Assembly: GCA_945905745.1 (NCBI GenBank)
Contig: CAMDQF010000021.1
Span: forward strand, 1 to 37,619
Source of the DNA: Litorilinea aerophila
GTDB lineage: Bacteria; Chloroflexota; Anaerolineae; Caldilineales; Caldilineaceae
Direction of reading: 5' to 3'
Length of the DNA: 37,619 bases
Positions 24,508-35,405 of the stretch are shown one piece after another. A program made the translations under genes and the position numbers. How positions within the stretch are numbered: the stretch's first letter is position 1; every line of letters begins with the position of its first letter. The notes beneath the pieces are model-generated. The model ran no database searches. It saw only the letters and a program-made list of their open reading frames with translations, and was not told the origin of the DNA.

Positions 24508-27003
24508 CTATCGTTGCACGCTGGGCAAATAGACAGACGACTTTTCTATATTCGTATTGGCTGATGTAGGCGTCGCAGTGGGTGTTGTTGTCGGCGTCGC
24601 GGTGACAGTGGCTGTTGCAGTCCCAGTAGGTGTCGCAGACGGTGTAGATGTAACGGTCGGTGTCCCGTTGCTGGGAGAGGTAGCCGACGGAGTCGCGGTT
24701 GGGGTCGCTGTAGCTGTAGCTGTAGCCGTAGCTGTGGCAGCCCTTGTGGCGGTTGTGGTCGGGGTCGCGGTCGCCGTGGTGGCTGGCTGGCTGAGCTTCC
24801 ACGCTTGCAGCAATTGGCGCAGGGCCTCCGGCGGGTTCTGGGGCGAGAGATTGCCCTTCTGGTCTTTGTCGCTCAGCCCGTGGCAGGCAGCGCAGACCCG
24901 CACTTCGCCAGGCTGAAAGGTGAGCCAATAGCGCTCCCGCACCACACCGTTCCCCTCGCCGTCGGTTAGCTGCCAACTCATGGCACGCCGGGCCGGAACA
25001 AAGGCCGCCATCGATCCATCGGTCGCGATCTCCACGCTGGACGGCACATCCTCGTCTAGTGTATTGGCGGCCAGGGCTTCGGCGTCATGCATATATTGGG
25101 CCAATACCCGGCGACCGTCCCGGGGCTCGTTGCCGCCAAAGCTCAATCCCCGTATCTGATCCCCCTGAAAAAATTGCATATAGGCAACCTCATAGACCGT
25201 GCCCGGTTTGCCGATTGTCTCCGCGCCGCCACCCCGCACCCGCAGGTTGAAGGGCTGTTGGATGTCGAAATCATCCCGCACAGTCACATTGCGGCTGACG
25301 GCCAGGGCCAGGTTGCGCTGGCGCATATAGGCCTGCAAATCGGCCAACGCAACCCCTTCTTCGGCCAAAATCTGTAGCTCCGGCGCCTGCAGAGGGGTAG
25401 TCAGCCGGGGCGGGCGCACGCGCGAACGCACCTCTACCGGCTGCAATTCCCAGAGAAATCCGCTGTAAGTCACCTTCACATCAGGACTCCAAAAGCTGAT
25501 CGTCTCGCTGATGCCGGTTGTCACCTCGGCCCCGGCCTCGAAGATGCCATCAACCCGGTCGGCCACAAAGCGCAGACGAAAATCGTAGCGGGAGCGGGGG
25601 CTGGCCGTGCTGCCGTCGTTGCGATCTTCCCGGGTCTCGGCGGTGTGGGTGGCCATCAGCCGCCCATTGGAGAGGGGCAGTGGGTCCCGGTAGAGGCCGG
25701 AATGATCCGCGCTGGGGTTGTCGCTAGTGGAGCGGGTCTCCTCGTGGGTGACATAGACCAGGGCGATGTGGTCGGCGTCCACAGTGGGCGGCGCGTCCAG
25801 GCGCACAATCTGGCCCGCGGCGTGGGTGGCAAATTCAGGCGCATTCACAGCAAAGTAGTGGCCTAGGCTGGTGGGGTCCTCTTTAATTTGCAGATAGTTT
25901 TCTGCGCTGTTGGGGTTGAAGCGGCTGTATTGGCCGTAGAACTCCTCGATATTGTTGTCGTCTGTGCGCCCCCCAGGGATATAGCCGTGCAGTTCGTGGC
26001 GGCCCAGGTGGTTGATCACTTCGCTTTCTGTGCCGTCTTCGTTGATGGTCCAGGGGAAGAAGTGGTTGAACCGATGGCCGGTCAAGACGCTGCCGCCCCC
26101 CTCTGGTTCAACCCTGGGTTCGGGGAAGACCTCAGCCCGGTTGGTCAGGGCCACCGAATTCAGCGCTTCGCTGCTGTAGTTGAAGGTGCAATAGGTGCAA
26201 GCGCCCCCATTTGCCTCGGCTTCGTTGTCACTGTCCGCCTGCTGATCCCGCTGCAAGTGATCCCACTGGGTAAAGAGCACCCGCCCAAAGCTGTCGATGG
26301 AGGGGGTGAAATCGCCGGAGGGCGCGTGGTTGAGCAAGAAGAGATCGCCCGTGGTTGGGTCCAAACTCCAGAGGCCGCTGACTGTCGGCGCTTCTTCGTA
26401 TTCGTCCAGTTGGGGGTAGAGATGGGCCTCGCCACCCCGGGGCCGGTCTGTGGTAAAGATGATGCGGTCGTCGGTGCCGTAGATGGGGCTGATGTTGTTG
26501 AAGTTGGCGGGCTGGTTGGACACTTTTGTGATGACCGGCGTCTGGTTCTGGCCTAGACCCGTGATTTCGTAGAGTTGCCAGTAGTAGCTATTGACCTGAT
26601 ACTGCTGGGTCGGCGCGCCGATGACCATACTGAAAAGTGCCTTTGTGCCGTCCCAATGCACCGACGGGTCGCGCACAGCGATGGCGGTCGCGCCCTGCAT
26701 CCCAGCCATACCGTAGCCCGCGGCCGCAGTTAGATTCTTCTGGGTTCCGTCCGGGTAGCGAATCCAGAGGTCGCCGCCGCGGGCTACCGAATCCATATCC
26801 GCCCGGTGGTTGCCAAAGACCGCGCCGATGGTGGTAAAGTCGGCAGCAATCGGGAATTGGGTGACAAAGAGAATGGGATTGGGCAGTTGGTTGGCCTGGC
26901 CGTGCAGAGGGGTGGAATCCGCCGGAAAGACAGAAAAAGTGACGGCGAAGGCGAAAAGGATACGGATGAAGACGCGGGTGACGAAGTGTAGACGGACGGG
27001 CAT
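24508..27003 (-). CDS. Secreted HzsA-like beta-propeller protein with a haem c motif
   Basis: Exported 831-residue protein with signal segment VFIRILFAFAVTFSVFPADS (about 11-30). The long middle region matches the hydrazine synthase alpha-subunit-like family by recognised strings: GNHRADMDSVARGGDLWIRY, AVRDPSVHWDGTKALFSMV, IIFTTDRPRGGEAHLYPQLD and FGRVLFTQWDHLQRDQ, each quoted in part. It probably folds as a TolB-type propeller. A single haem c site CAACH lies at 704-708, and a CTYC pair lies earlier. After a Thr/Ala-rich linker (about 730-815) the protein ends SVYLPSVQR, a short tail that recurs on secreted Chloroflexota proteins. Nothing suggests anammox; other Hzs subunits are absent. The start ATG 27003 has GGAG 8 nt upstream. 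The function is unknown, perhaps extracellular redox chemistry. Confidence 0.8.
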   Translation of the reverse strand: MPVRLHFVTRVFIRILFAFAVTFSVFPADSTPLHGQANQLPNPILFVTQFPIAADFTTIGAVFGNHRADMDSVARGGDLWIRYPDGTQKNLTAAAGYGMAGMQGATAIAVRDPSVHWDGTKALFSMVIGAPTQQYQVNSYYWQLYEITGLGQNQTPVITKVSNQPANFNNISPIYGTDDRIIFTTDRPRGGEAHLYPQLDEYEEAPTVSGLWSLDPTTGDLFLLNHAPSGDFTPSIDSFGRVLFTQWDHLQRDQQADSDNEAEANGGACTYCTFNYSSEALNSVALTNRAEVFPEPRVEPEGGGSVLTGHRFNHFFPWTINEDGTESEVINHLGRHELHGYIPGGRTDDNNIEEFYGQYSRFNPNSAENYLQIKEDPTSLGHYFAVNAPEFATHAAGQIVRLDAPPTVDADHIALVYVTHEETRSTSDNPSADHSGLYRDPLPLSNGRLMATHTAETREDRNDGSTASPRSRYDFRLRFVADRVDGIFEAGAEVTTGISETISFWSPDVKVTYSGFLWELQPVEVRSRVRPPRLTTPLQAPELQILAEEGVALADLQAYMRQRNLALAVSRNVTVRDDFDIQQPFNLRVRGGGAETIGKPGTVYEVAYMQFFQGDQIRGLSFGGNEPRDGRRVLAQYMHDAEALAANTLDEDVPSSVEIATDGSMAAFVPARRAMSWQLTDGEGNGVVRERYWLTFQPGEVRVCAACHGLSDKDQKGNLSPQNPPEALRQLLQAWKLSQPATTATATPTTTATRAATATATATATATPTATPSATSPSNGTPTVTSTPSATPTGTATATVTATPTTTPTATPTSANTNIEKSSVYLPSVQR

Positions 27004-27113
27004 GGGTCATCTCCTGAAACAGACACCGGTAGCGGTTGGGCAGCGGTTGGGCAGCGGTGGCAATAGCTTATCACAAACTGGCTTCGCTGTCAGTAGCGCT
27101 ATGTACCACAAAA

Positions 27114-27129
27114 AGTGACATCGATCACA
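27114..27129. promoter_or_regulatory. CRP/FNR-like palindrome
   Basis: GTGA-CATCGA-TCAC (27115-27128) matches the GTGA-N6-TCAC layout of CRP/FNR-family sites. It lies between the divergent HzsA-like and M3 peptidase genes. No regulator gene is in view, and short sites like this occur by chance. Confidence 0.3.
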
Positions 27130-27285
27130 TCCGGCCCAGGGCCAAATGTTGCGCGATTCGCGGCGAAACTGTATCCTACCGGCAGCACTTATGCTGGCTG
27201 GAATCCGCCTGCCCTGAAAATCATCCCCTGGATGCACGACAGCGCAGCAAGAACTTTTCTGACAAATCACAAAGGGATCGAATCA

Positions 27286-29103
27286 ATGATGAGCACAACT
27301 ATCCTTCTCCGCAAAGACGCACCGGTGGAAAGCACCTGGGATGTGGCTTCGGTCTTCCCCTCCTGGGATGCCTGGCAGATGGAATTCGAGGCCCTACAAG
27401 CCGATCTGCCCAGCCTGACCGCATTTGCCGGGCGGCTGGCCGAGGGTCCCGCCATAGTGGCGACCTGGCTGGAAGCCTCCAGTGCCTACCGACGGCGGAC
27501 ACTGCGGCTACAACTCTATCCCTATATGCACACAGTCGTGGACACAAACGACGGGGTGGCCAAGGGCAAACTGGGCCAGGCATCCGGGCTGATAGGCCAG
27601 TTCAGCGCGGCCACGGCCTTTGCCGAGCCAGAGCTGATGGAGCTGGGGGATACTCTGCGGGGTTGGGGAGAGATGGAGCCGGGGCTGCGACTCTACGCCC
27701 ACTACTTCGACGATCTGCTGCGCCAGAAGGCCCACCGGCGTTCCGGCGAAGTGGAGGAGATTCTGGGGATGCTCAGCGATCCCTTCCGCACGGCCTTTCA
27801 GACCTTCAGCGAGCTAACCAACAGCGATCTCAAATTCGCCGACGCGGTGGACATCCAGGGCGCGGCCCATCCCGTGCGCCAGACGACACTCCCGCCTACG
27901 GGGATTCAAGACAGCGATCGCACCCGACGACGCACAGCCTGGGAAAGCTTCAGCGACGGCCATATCGGGATGCAGAATACACTGGCCAGCAACTATATCG
28001 CCCACGTGAAGCAGTCGGTTTTCAGCGCGCGGGTGCGGGGCTACGACAGTGTGCTGGCCTCTATGCTGGAACCGTTCAACACGCCCCTCTCGGTATTCCA
28101 TACCCTCCTGGAAACCTTCCAGAAGCATCTGCCCATCTGGCATCGCTATTGGGAAGCCAAGCGGCGCATCCTGGGCGTAGAGACGATCCACCCCTACGAC
28201 ATCTGGGCGCCCATGGCAAAGGAGCCGGTGCGGGTGGACTATCGCCAGGCGGTGGGGTGGCTGGTGGAGAGTCTGCGCCCGTTGGGGCAAGAATATACCG
28301 ACATGCTGGCCCGGGCCTGTGGCGAGGAGCGCTGGGTGGATTGGTCGCCCAACGCGGGCAAGCGCCAGGGCGCGCAATCGCTACGCGCCAAGAATGTCCA
28401 CCCCTTCCTCTGGCTCAGCTATCAGAGCGACCTGCCCTCGGCCAGCTTTCTGGCCCACGAGTTGGGCCATTCCATGCACAGCCATTTCGCCGACAGCGTC
28501 CAGCCGGAACTCTACGCCGACTATTCGATGACCGCCGCGGAGACGGCCTCCAACTTCAACCAGGCCCTATTGCGGGCCTATCTGCTGGCCGAGAAGCCGG
28601 ACGACGCCAACTTCCAACTGGCCCTGATCGACGAGGCGATGATCACTTTTCATCGCTACTTCTTTATTATGCCCACCCTGGCCCGCTTTGAGTTGGCGGT
28701 CTACACCCAGGCCGAAAAGAGCCAGCCCCTGACCGCCCACTTCTTCAACGAAACCTGCGCCGACCTCTTCGCCGAAGGCTACGGCGACGCCTTGACCGAC
28801 GACCGCCCCCGCACGGCCAGCACCTGGTCCCAGTTTCTCCATTTGTATATGCCCTACTACACCTTCCAATATTCTGTGGGCATCAGCGCGGCCCACGCCA
28901 TCGCCGAGGGAATTACATCCGGCGCGGCGGGCGCGGCGGACGCAGCGGAGCGCTATCGGCAATTCCTCAGCGCGGGCAGTTCGCTCTATCCCAAAGAGCT
29001 GTTCGCCCTGGCTGGGGTAGACCTGACCAGCCCGCAGCCGGTGGAGAAGACATTTGGGGTACTGGCGGGGATGGTGGAACGGTTGGAGGGGTTGGCGGGG
29101 TAG
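27286..29103 (+). CDS. M3 family oligoendopeptidase (PepF-like)
   Basis: Zinc metallopeptidase of 605 residues that degrades short peptides in the cytoplasm. The catalytic motif HELGH is at 391-395, with the third ligand expected in the following helix (MTAAETASNFNQALL). Family landmarks include SYIAHVKQSV-type and FNETCADLFAEGYGDAL segments. There is no signal peptide. I chose ATG 27286 (AAGGG upstream; a second ATG follows at once) because the PepF N-terminus begins near VESTWDVASVFPSW; an upstream in-frame extension to 27115 would run through the intergenic region. The C-terminal GVDLTSPQPVEKTFGVL pattern is typical of the family. A bidirectional terminator follows. Confidence 0.94.
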   Translation: MMSTTILLRKDAPVESTWDVASVFPSWDAWQMEFEALQADLPSLTAFAGRLAEGPAIVATWLEASSAYRRRTLRLQLYPYMHTVVDTNDGVAKGKLGQASGLIGQFSAATAFAEPELMELGDTLRGWGEMEPGLRLYAHYFDDLLRQKAHRRSGEVEEILGMLSDPFRTAFQTFSELTNSDLKFADAVDIQGAAHPVRQTTLPPTGIQDSDRTRRRTAWESFSDGHIGMQNTLASNYIAHVKQSVFSARVRGYDSVLASMLEPFNTPLSVFHTLLETFQKHLPIWHRYWEAKRRILGVETIHPYDIWAPMAKEPVRVDYRQAVGWLVESLRPLGQEYTDMLARACGEERWVDWSPNAGKRQGAQSLRAKNVHPFLWLSYQSDLPSASFLAHELGHSMHSHFADSVQPELYADYSMTAAETASNFNQALLRAYLLAEKPDDANFQLALIDEAMITFHRYFFIMPTLARFELAVYTQAEKSQPLTAHFFNETCADLFAEGYGDALTDDRPRTASTWSQFLHLYMPYYTFQYSVGISAAHAIAEGITSGAAGAADAAERYRQFLSAGSSLYPKELFALAGVDLTSPQPVEKTFGVLAGMVERLEGLAG

Positions 29104-29155
29104 AGAACGAGGAATGGCGGATGTAAAATTGACGCTTTTCCAAAATCACCCAACA

Positions 29156-29196
29156 AAAAATGCCCGCACGTCGGGGAATGACGTGCGGGCATTTTT
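29156..29196. terminator. Bidirectional terminator
   Basis: A 17-bp perfect stem, AAAAATGCCCGCACGTC (29156-29172) with its complement (29180-29196) and a 7-nt loop, has an A-run on one side and a T-run on the other. It can serve both convergent genes (M3 peptidase and DUF1295). Confidence 0.92.
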
Positions 29197-29225
29197 GATT
29201 GACACACTCCATCCCCTCACAAGAA

Positions 29226-30092
29226 TCAGAGCCGTGGAATCAGGACGGGGGTGTTTTTCTTGTAAGCCTCATACGCCTTCTGTCCACCCCACTTCTTGTC
29301 CGCCTTTGCCTCCAGCAGGGGCACACCGCTGACACGAGTCAGCAGCAGCGTGACGAAGAGAGGCGAGATCAGAGCCACCCACTGCCAGCCCTGCAGAACG
29401 GGCAAAGCGATCAGCGCCACACCCACCCAAAGGACAATCTCGCCAAAGTAGTTGGGATGGCGGGAGCGTGACCAGAGACCAGTGCTGATAAACTTGCCTT
29501 TGTTGGCTGGGTCCGCGTTGAAGCGGCTCTTTTGGGAGTCGGCCATCACCTCAATACCAAAGCCGATGGCCCACGCCAGAAGACCGACAATGGCAAAGAT
29601 ATCCAATTCTTTGCGGGTGGTGGTCGTGATCGCTACCAGCGCAGCCGCCGCGGTAAAGGTGACCCACAGGGCCTGGATGGTCCAGACATTCAGGAAGCGG
29701 AAGAAAGAGGGTTTCAACTCATCGAAACGGTCGTCTTTGCCTGCCTTGTGGATGCGGCTGTAGAGAAAGCTGCCCAGACGAACGGCCCAGATTATGACCA
29801 GCGCGGCCAGCAGAAGCGACCGGGCATCCGCTGCCGGACTAAACAGAAGGGCCAGAATCGTCACAGAAATATAGGTCAGGCTGCCTGTCAGATCAAAAAA
29901 CTTTTCGGTCTGCTGCCAATAGGCAGGGAGAAAAACCAGCCATTGGATGACAAAGGCCAGCCCGACGGAGAGGGCAAAGAGGGGAATGCCAGCGATCAGC
30001 CCACCCCCCTGGCTGCCCGCCCAGGCCACCAGAACACCGATGACTATCAAAACAGGAAATGTGATCAGTGCATTGCGATCAGCTTCGTTCAT
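29226..30092 (-). CDS. DUF1295 / steroid 5-alpha-reductase-like membrane protein
   Basis: Multi-pass membrane protein of 288 residues with about seven hydrophobic segments. The C-terminal half carries the family signature: FISTGLWSRSRHPNYFGEI, then a membrane helix and a final GQKAYEAYKKNTPVLIP. That RHPNYFGE element is shared with isoprenylcysteine methyltransferases and 5-alpha reductases and is thought to bind the cofactor. The substrate in bacteria is not known. ATG 30092 is preceded by a GGGGGA purine run. It is downstream of katG on the same strand, but a hairpin lies between, so co-transcription is at best partial. Confidence 0.9.
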   Translation of the reverse strand: MNEADRNALITFPVLIVIGVLVAWAGSQGGGLIAGIPLFALSVGLAFVIQWLVFLPAYWQQTEKFFDLTGSLTYISVTILALLFSPAADARSLLLAALVIIWAVRLGSFLYSRIHKAGKDDRFDELKPSFFRFLNVWTIQALWVTFTAAAALVAITTTTRKELDIFAIVGLLAWAIGFGIEVMADSQKSRFNADPANKGKFISTGLWSRSRHPNYFGEIVLWVGVALIALPVLQGWQWVALISPLFVTLLLTRVSGVPLLEAKADKKWGGQKAYEAYKKNTPVLIPRL

Positions 30093-30133
30093 CTGTTTGC
30101 TCTTCCCCCATATAGCCGGTCTCAAAGATCGAA

Positions 30134-30181
30134 AAGGGCGGCGATTCACTCTGCTTGGAACCGCCGCCCTTCTTATCTCTG
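30134..30181 (-). terminator. Probable terminator after katG
   Basis: On the minus strand AAGGGCGGCG and CGCCGCCCTT (30172-30181 and 30134-30143) form a 10-bp GC-rich stem with a 28-nt loop, followed by TTTTC. It lies about 30 nt after the katG stop. The long loop lowers confidence. Confidence 0.55.
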
Positions 30182-30213
30182 GAGTTCACACACGTTGCGG
30201 ACATTCACCCCAA

Positions 30214-32454
<2,241 letters not shown>

Positions 32455-32503
32455 TCACGAGGTGGTTATTTGGCCCGAAAAAAATCATCGATTTGCCAGT
32501 CAT

Positions 32504-32533
32504 ATCATACCATAGATTCTCAAGACCTGTCTA
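32504..32533 (-). promoter_or_regulatory. Promoter of katG
   Basis: Reading the minus strand, TAGACA (32528-32533) and TATGAT (32504-32509) with an 18-nt spacer give a near-consensus sigma-70-type promoter. Confidence 0.55.
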
Positions 32534-32593
32534 AAGTTTTGGCAAAAAAGGGTGTGTTTCGGTTTCAAGGCGAGAAGAAGGGCAGGTCAGATC

Positions 32594-32723
32594 GCCGGGG
32601 GATGAAGTCCCCCGGCTACACAACAGCGCCCCCTGAAAGGGACCCCTCAATGGGGCTGGGTTGGCGGGTCAAGCCGGAGTTCATCCGGCGCTCTTTGGTA
32701 GCTCCGGGGCACCAGCCCGGAGC
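32594..32723. repeat. Cluster of four consecutive GC-rich hairpins
   Basis: Within the 467-nt spacer between katG and the dehydrogenase gene there are four close-packed hairpins. They are GCCGGGGGA/TCCCCCGGC (32594-32616), CCCC/GGGG (32643-32655), GCCGGA/TCCGGC (32673-32689) and GCTCCGGG/CCCGGAGC (32701-32723). The first and third share a GATGAA-type core read in opposite orientation, suggesting units of one palindromic repeat. No coding region was found here; the rest of the spacer holds the katG promoter and the fdhA terminator. Confidence 0.6.
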
Positions 32724-32813
32724 GGGCAGCCCATTGCCAAAAAAGTGAAATGCACCCACAAAATGCGTATGGGCGAAAGCCGTCTGGTCTGGCCTGTAAT
32801 TGCCCTGCTCTGC

Positions 32814-32853
32814 CGCAAAAAACGGACGGACTTTCCACGAAAGTCCGTCCGTT
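32814..32853 (-). terminator. Intrinsic terminator of the formaldehyde dehydrogenase gene
   Basis: On the minus strand a perfect 15-bp stem (32839-32853 with 32821-32835, 3-nt loop) is followed by a run of T (A-run at 32815-32822 on the plus strand). Confidence 0.92.
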
Positions 32854-32876
32854 GGGAGCAATTTACGCCTGACAGT

Positions 32877-34067
32877 TTAGGCTGCGATGAGGCCGTGGGG
32901 GTCCAGAACGTACTTGACCGCCGCGCCGCCGTCAAAGTTCTTGTAGCCCCGGGGGCCGTCATCCAGGGTAATCACATTGACATTGACGGCCTTGGCGATC
33001 TGCACTTTGTCGTAGAGGATAGCCATCATCAGTTGCCGGTGATAGCGCATGACCGGACACTGGCCGGTGACGAAGGTATGGGATTTGGCCCAGCCCAGAC
33101 CGATACGAATGCCCAGCATCCCGATCTTGGCATTCTCATCCACACCGCCCGGATCCCCGGTCACATAGAGGCCCGGAATGCCGATGCCGCCGCCAGCTCG
33201 GGTCACAGTCATCACCGAGTTGAGGACAGTCGCTGGCTGTTCGTGGGTGTGGTTGTGGCCGTGGCCCCGGGCCTCAAAGCCCACACAATCCACCGCATAG
33301 TCCACTTCCCGCACGCCGAGAATGGCTTCGATCTGATCTTCCATAGAGGCTTCGGCGCGCAGGTCGATGGTTGCGCAGCCAAAACTGCGGGCCTGGGCCA
33401 GCCGTTCGGGAATCATATCCCCCACGATCACCACCGCAGCCCCCAACAGTTGGCAGGAGTGGGCACAGGCCAGCCCCACAGGCCCGGCCCCGGCCACATA
33501 GACTGTAGCCCCTGGCCCCACACCTGCCGAGACAGCCCCGTGAAAGCCGGTCGGGAAGATGTCCGAGAGCAGGGTCAGGTCCCGAATCTTGGCCATGGCC
33601 TGGTCCCGGTCGGGGAACCTGAGCAGGTTGAAATCGGCGTAGGGAATCATCACATATTCGGCCTGACCGCCGATCCAACCGCCCATGTCCACATAGCCAT
33701 AAGCGGCGCCGGGCCGGGCGGGGTTTACATTCAGGCAGATGCCGGTCTTGCCCTCTTTGCAGTTGCGGCAACGGCCACAGGCGATGTTGAAGGGGACCGA
33801 GACAATATCGCCCACTTTGATGAACTCTACATCCCGACCCGCCTCGATCACTTCGCCGGTAATCTCGTGGCCCAAAATCAGCCCCTCGGGCGCGGTCGTC
33901 CGGCCCCGCACCATATGCTGATCCGAGCCACAGATGTTGGTGGCGACGACCCTCAGGATCACCCCGTGTTCACATTTACGTGCGCCGAGGGCCAGCTCGG
34001 GAAACTCAATCGATTGTACTTCGACAACGCCGGGCTTGATATAGGCAATTCCGCGATTACCTGCCAT
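32877..34067 (-). CDS. fdhA: Glutathione-independent formaldehyde dehydrogenase-type zinc enzyme
   Basis: Zinc- and NAD-dependent medium-chain dehydrogenase of 396 residues, close in sequence style to Pseudomonas putida formaldehyde dehydrogenase. That enzyme oxidises formaldehyde to formate (or dismutates aldehydes) without glutathione. Catalytic zinc ligands are the Cys in NICGSDQH and the His/Glu in LGHEITGEV. The structural zinc site is CGRCRNCKEGKTGIC. The Rossmann motif is VAGAGPVGLACA. The insert DCVGFEARGHGHNHTHEQP is typical of this subgroup. ATG 34067 follows an AAGGAGAG Shine-Dalgarno. It has its own promoter and terminator. A related aldehyde dismutase activity cannot be excluded from sequence. 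Confidence 0.92.
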   Translation of the reverse strand: MAGNRGIAYIKPGVVEVQSIEFPELALGARKCEHGVILRVVATNICGSDQHMVRGRTTAPEGLILGHEITGEVIEAGRDVEFIKVGDIVSVPFNIACGRCRNCKEGKTGICLNVNPARPGAAYGYVDMGGWIGGQAEYVMIPYADFNLLRFPDRDQAMAKIRDLTLLSDIFPTGFHGAVSAGVGPGATVYVAGAGPVGLACAHSCQLLGAAVVIVGDMIPERLAQARSFGCATIDLRAEASMEDQIEAILGVREVDYAVDCVGFEARGHGHNHTHEQPATVLNSVMTVTRAGGGIGIPGLYVTGDPGGVDENAKIGMLGIRIGLGWAKSHTFVTGQCPVMRYHRQLMMAILYDKVQIAKAVNVNVITLDDGPRGYKNFDGGAAVKYVLDPHGLIAA

Positions 34068-34142
34068 CTTCTCTCTCCTTAAAAAGTGATTGTTGGTTGC
34101 AGCGCCAAATAAGGGCTGTGTTTGTAGGGTGGAATTCGCTCT

Positions 34143-34171
34143 ACTTTATCACATTTCGGCGGTGTGGGCAA
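34143..34171 (-). promoter_or_regulatory. Promoter of the formaldehyde dehydrogenase gene
   Basis: On the minus strand TTGCCC (34166-34171), a 17-nt spacer and an extended -10 TGATAAAGT (hexamer 34143-34148) lie 75 nt upstream of the ATG. Confidence 0.6.
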
Positions 34172-34250
34172 TCGAAAAAATTCCGCATCTGTTCGCCCAT
34201 TTGCATTGTCCGTCCAAGCGGTGTTTACTAGAGCGGAGTGGTTGGAGCGT

Positions 34251-34283
34251 TCAATACCGAATATCCCATACCCAATACCTACC
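34251..34283 (+). repeat. Degenerate CAATACC/ATACCC tandem tract
   Basis: The leader of the isomerase gene contains a run of near-repeats of CCAATAC/ATATCCC (TCAATACCGAATATCCCATA and onward). It is similar in kind to the other degenerate tracts in spacers of this window. Confidence 0.4.
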
Positions 34284-34299
34284 ACCCCAGGAGGATCCA

Positions 34300-35073
34300 A
34301 TGACAACCCCTGTGCTCGCAGCCCAACTCTACACCGTGCGCGATTTCACCAAGTCCGTCGCTGACTTTGCCGCCAGTATGAAAAAAGTGCGGGCCATTGG
34401 CTACACAGCCGCCCAGGTCTCTGCCATCGGACCCATCCCGCCGGCCGAAGTCAAGCAGATTGCCGACGACAACGGCATCACCATCTGCATCACCCACATC
34501 GGCTGGAACCGACTCCAGGAAGATCTGATCGCGGTGATCGACGAGCATCACCTGTGGGAGTGCAAGCACGTGGCTGTGGGCAGTATGCCCGCCGAATATC
34601 GAGACAGCGGCGAGGATGGCTATCACCGCTTTGCCGCCGACGCCACGGCTGTCGGGCAAAAGCTGGCCGCCGCCGGTCTCACCTTCAGCTATCACAACCA
34701 CAGCTTTGAATTTGCCCGCTTTGGCAAGCGTAACGGGCTGGAAATCCTCTACGCCGAGAGCGATCCCCGCTATGTGCAGGCCGAACTGGACACCTATTGG
34801 ATTCAGCACGGCGGCGGCGATGTGATCGACTGGATCAAGCGTATGGCGAACCGGATGCCGGTGATCCACCTGAAAGATATGACGATTGTCGGCCACCGGG
34901 AGCAGGTGATGGCCGAGGTGGGCGAGGGCAATCTGAATTGGTCGGGGATTCTGGCCGCCTGTAAAGAGGCGAATGTGGAGTGGTACGCGGTGGAGCAGGA
35001 CATCTGCCCCGGCGACCCCTTCGAGAGTCTGGCGATCTCCTACCGCAATCTGGCCGCGTTGGGGCTGCGGTAG
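34300..35073 (+). CDS. Sugar phosphate isomerase/epimerase family TIM-barrel protein
   Basis: Xylose isomerase-like TIM-barrel protein (AP endonuclease 2 superfamily) of 257 residues, the usual length. Metal-ligand-type residues appear in FSYHNHSFEF, AELDTYWIQHGG, PVIHLKDM and YAVEQD. The LAAQLYTVRDF start is typical of the inositol/sugar catabolism branch. The exact substrate cannot be named. ATG 34300 has a perfect AGGAGG Shine-Dalgarno 5 nt upstream. It is divergent from the formaldehyde dehydrogenase gene, and no sugar kinase or transporter is nearby to indicate a pathway. Confidence 0.9.
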   Translation: MTTPVLAAQLYTVRDFTKSVADFAASMKKVRAIGYTAAQVSAIGPIPPAEVKQIADDNGITICITHIGWNRLQEDLIAVIDEHHLWECKHVAVGSMPAEYRDSGEDGYHRFAADATAVGQKLAAAGLTFSYHNHSFEFARFGKRNGLEILYAESDPRYVQAELDTYWIQHGGGDVIDWIKRMANRMPVIHLKDMTIVGHREQVMAEVGEGNLNWSGILAACKEANVEWYAVEQDICPGDPFESLAISYRNLAALGLR

Positions 35074-35164
35074 GTGTCGTCAAAAGATGCCTTTTCGGTT
35101 TACCACATCCAGATAAAGGATTCAGTATAACGATAGCAAAGTCTGATAGAAACCAGGAGTTTTT

Positions 35165-35217
35165 GTAGGGCGGATTTCCATATCCGCCGCCGATGGCAGG
35201 TAAGAAAGCTGCCCTAC
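35165..35217. repeat. Second GTAGGGCGGATT-type repeat
   Basis: The element is bounded by GTAGGGC (35165-35171) and GCCCTAC (35211-35217) in inverted orientation. An internal hairpin GGCGGAT/ATCCGCC lies at 35169-35188. Its first 12 bases are identical to those of the repeat between the PBP genes (7043). Confidence 0.6.
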
Positions 35218-35405
35218 GGAACTCCGCATTTCAAAGTAACTTTGCTAGAGATGGGTATCCCTGGCGCAGGCAGTAATTCCAGCCCTGAAATGTCGTATGC
35301 ACGGTTCTGAAGCAGCGGTGGGATGGGCACCCACCCCACTGACTGTAACTGGACACTCATACTACATTCACACCACATCGTTGCGTAGAGAAATTATAAA
35401 ATTTA
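35218..35405. other. Non-coding spacer
   Basis: I see no open frame with coding character, promoter or strong hairpin in this AT-richer stretch. It lies between the palindromic repeat and the 206-bp inverted-repeat element. Confidence 0.5.

Noticed and set aside
24508-27003. Hydrazine synthase function / anammox metabolism
   Set aside because: Only one haem site is present, other subunits and hydrazine dehydrogenase are absent, and the family is widespread in non-anammox bacteria.
27036-28691. Second plus-strand frame of 551 codons over the M3 peptidase
   Set aside because: It lacks motifs and has Arg/Gly/Ser-rich composition; the peptidase frame contains HELGH and the expected landmarks.
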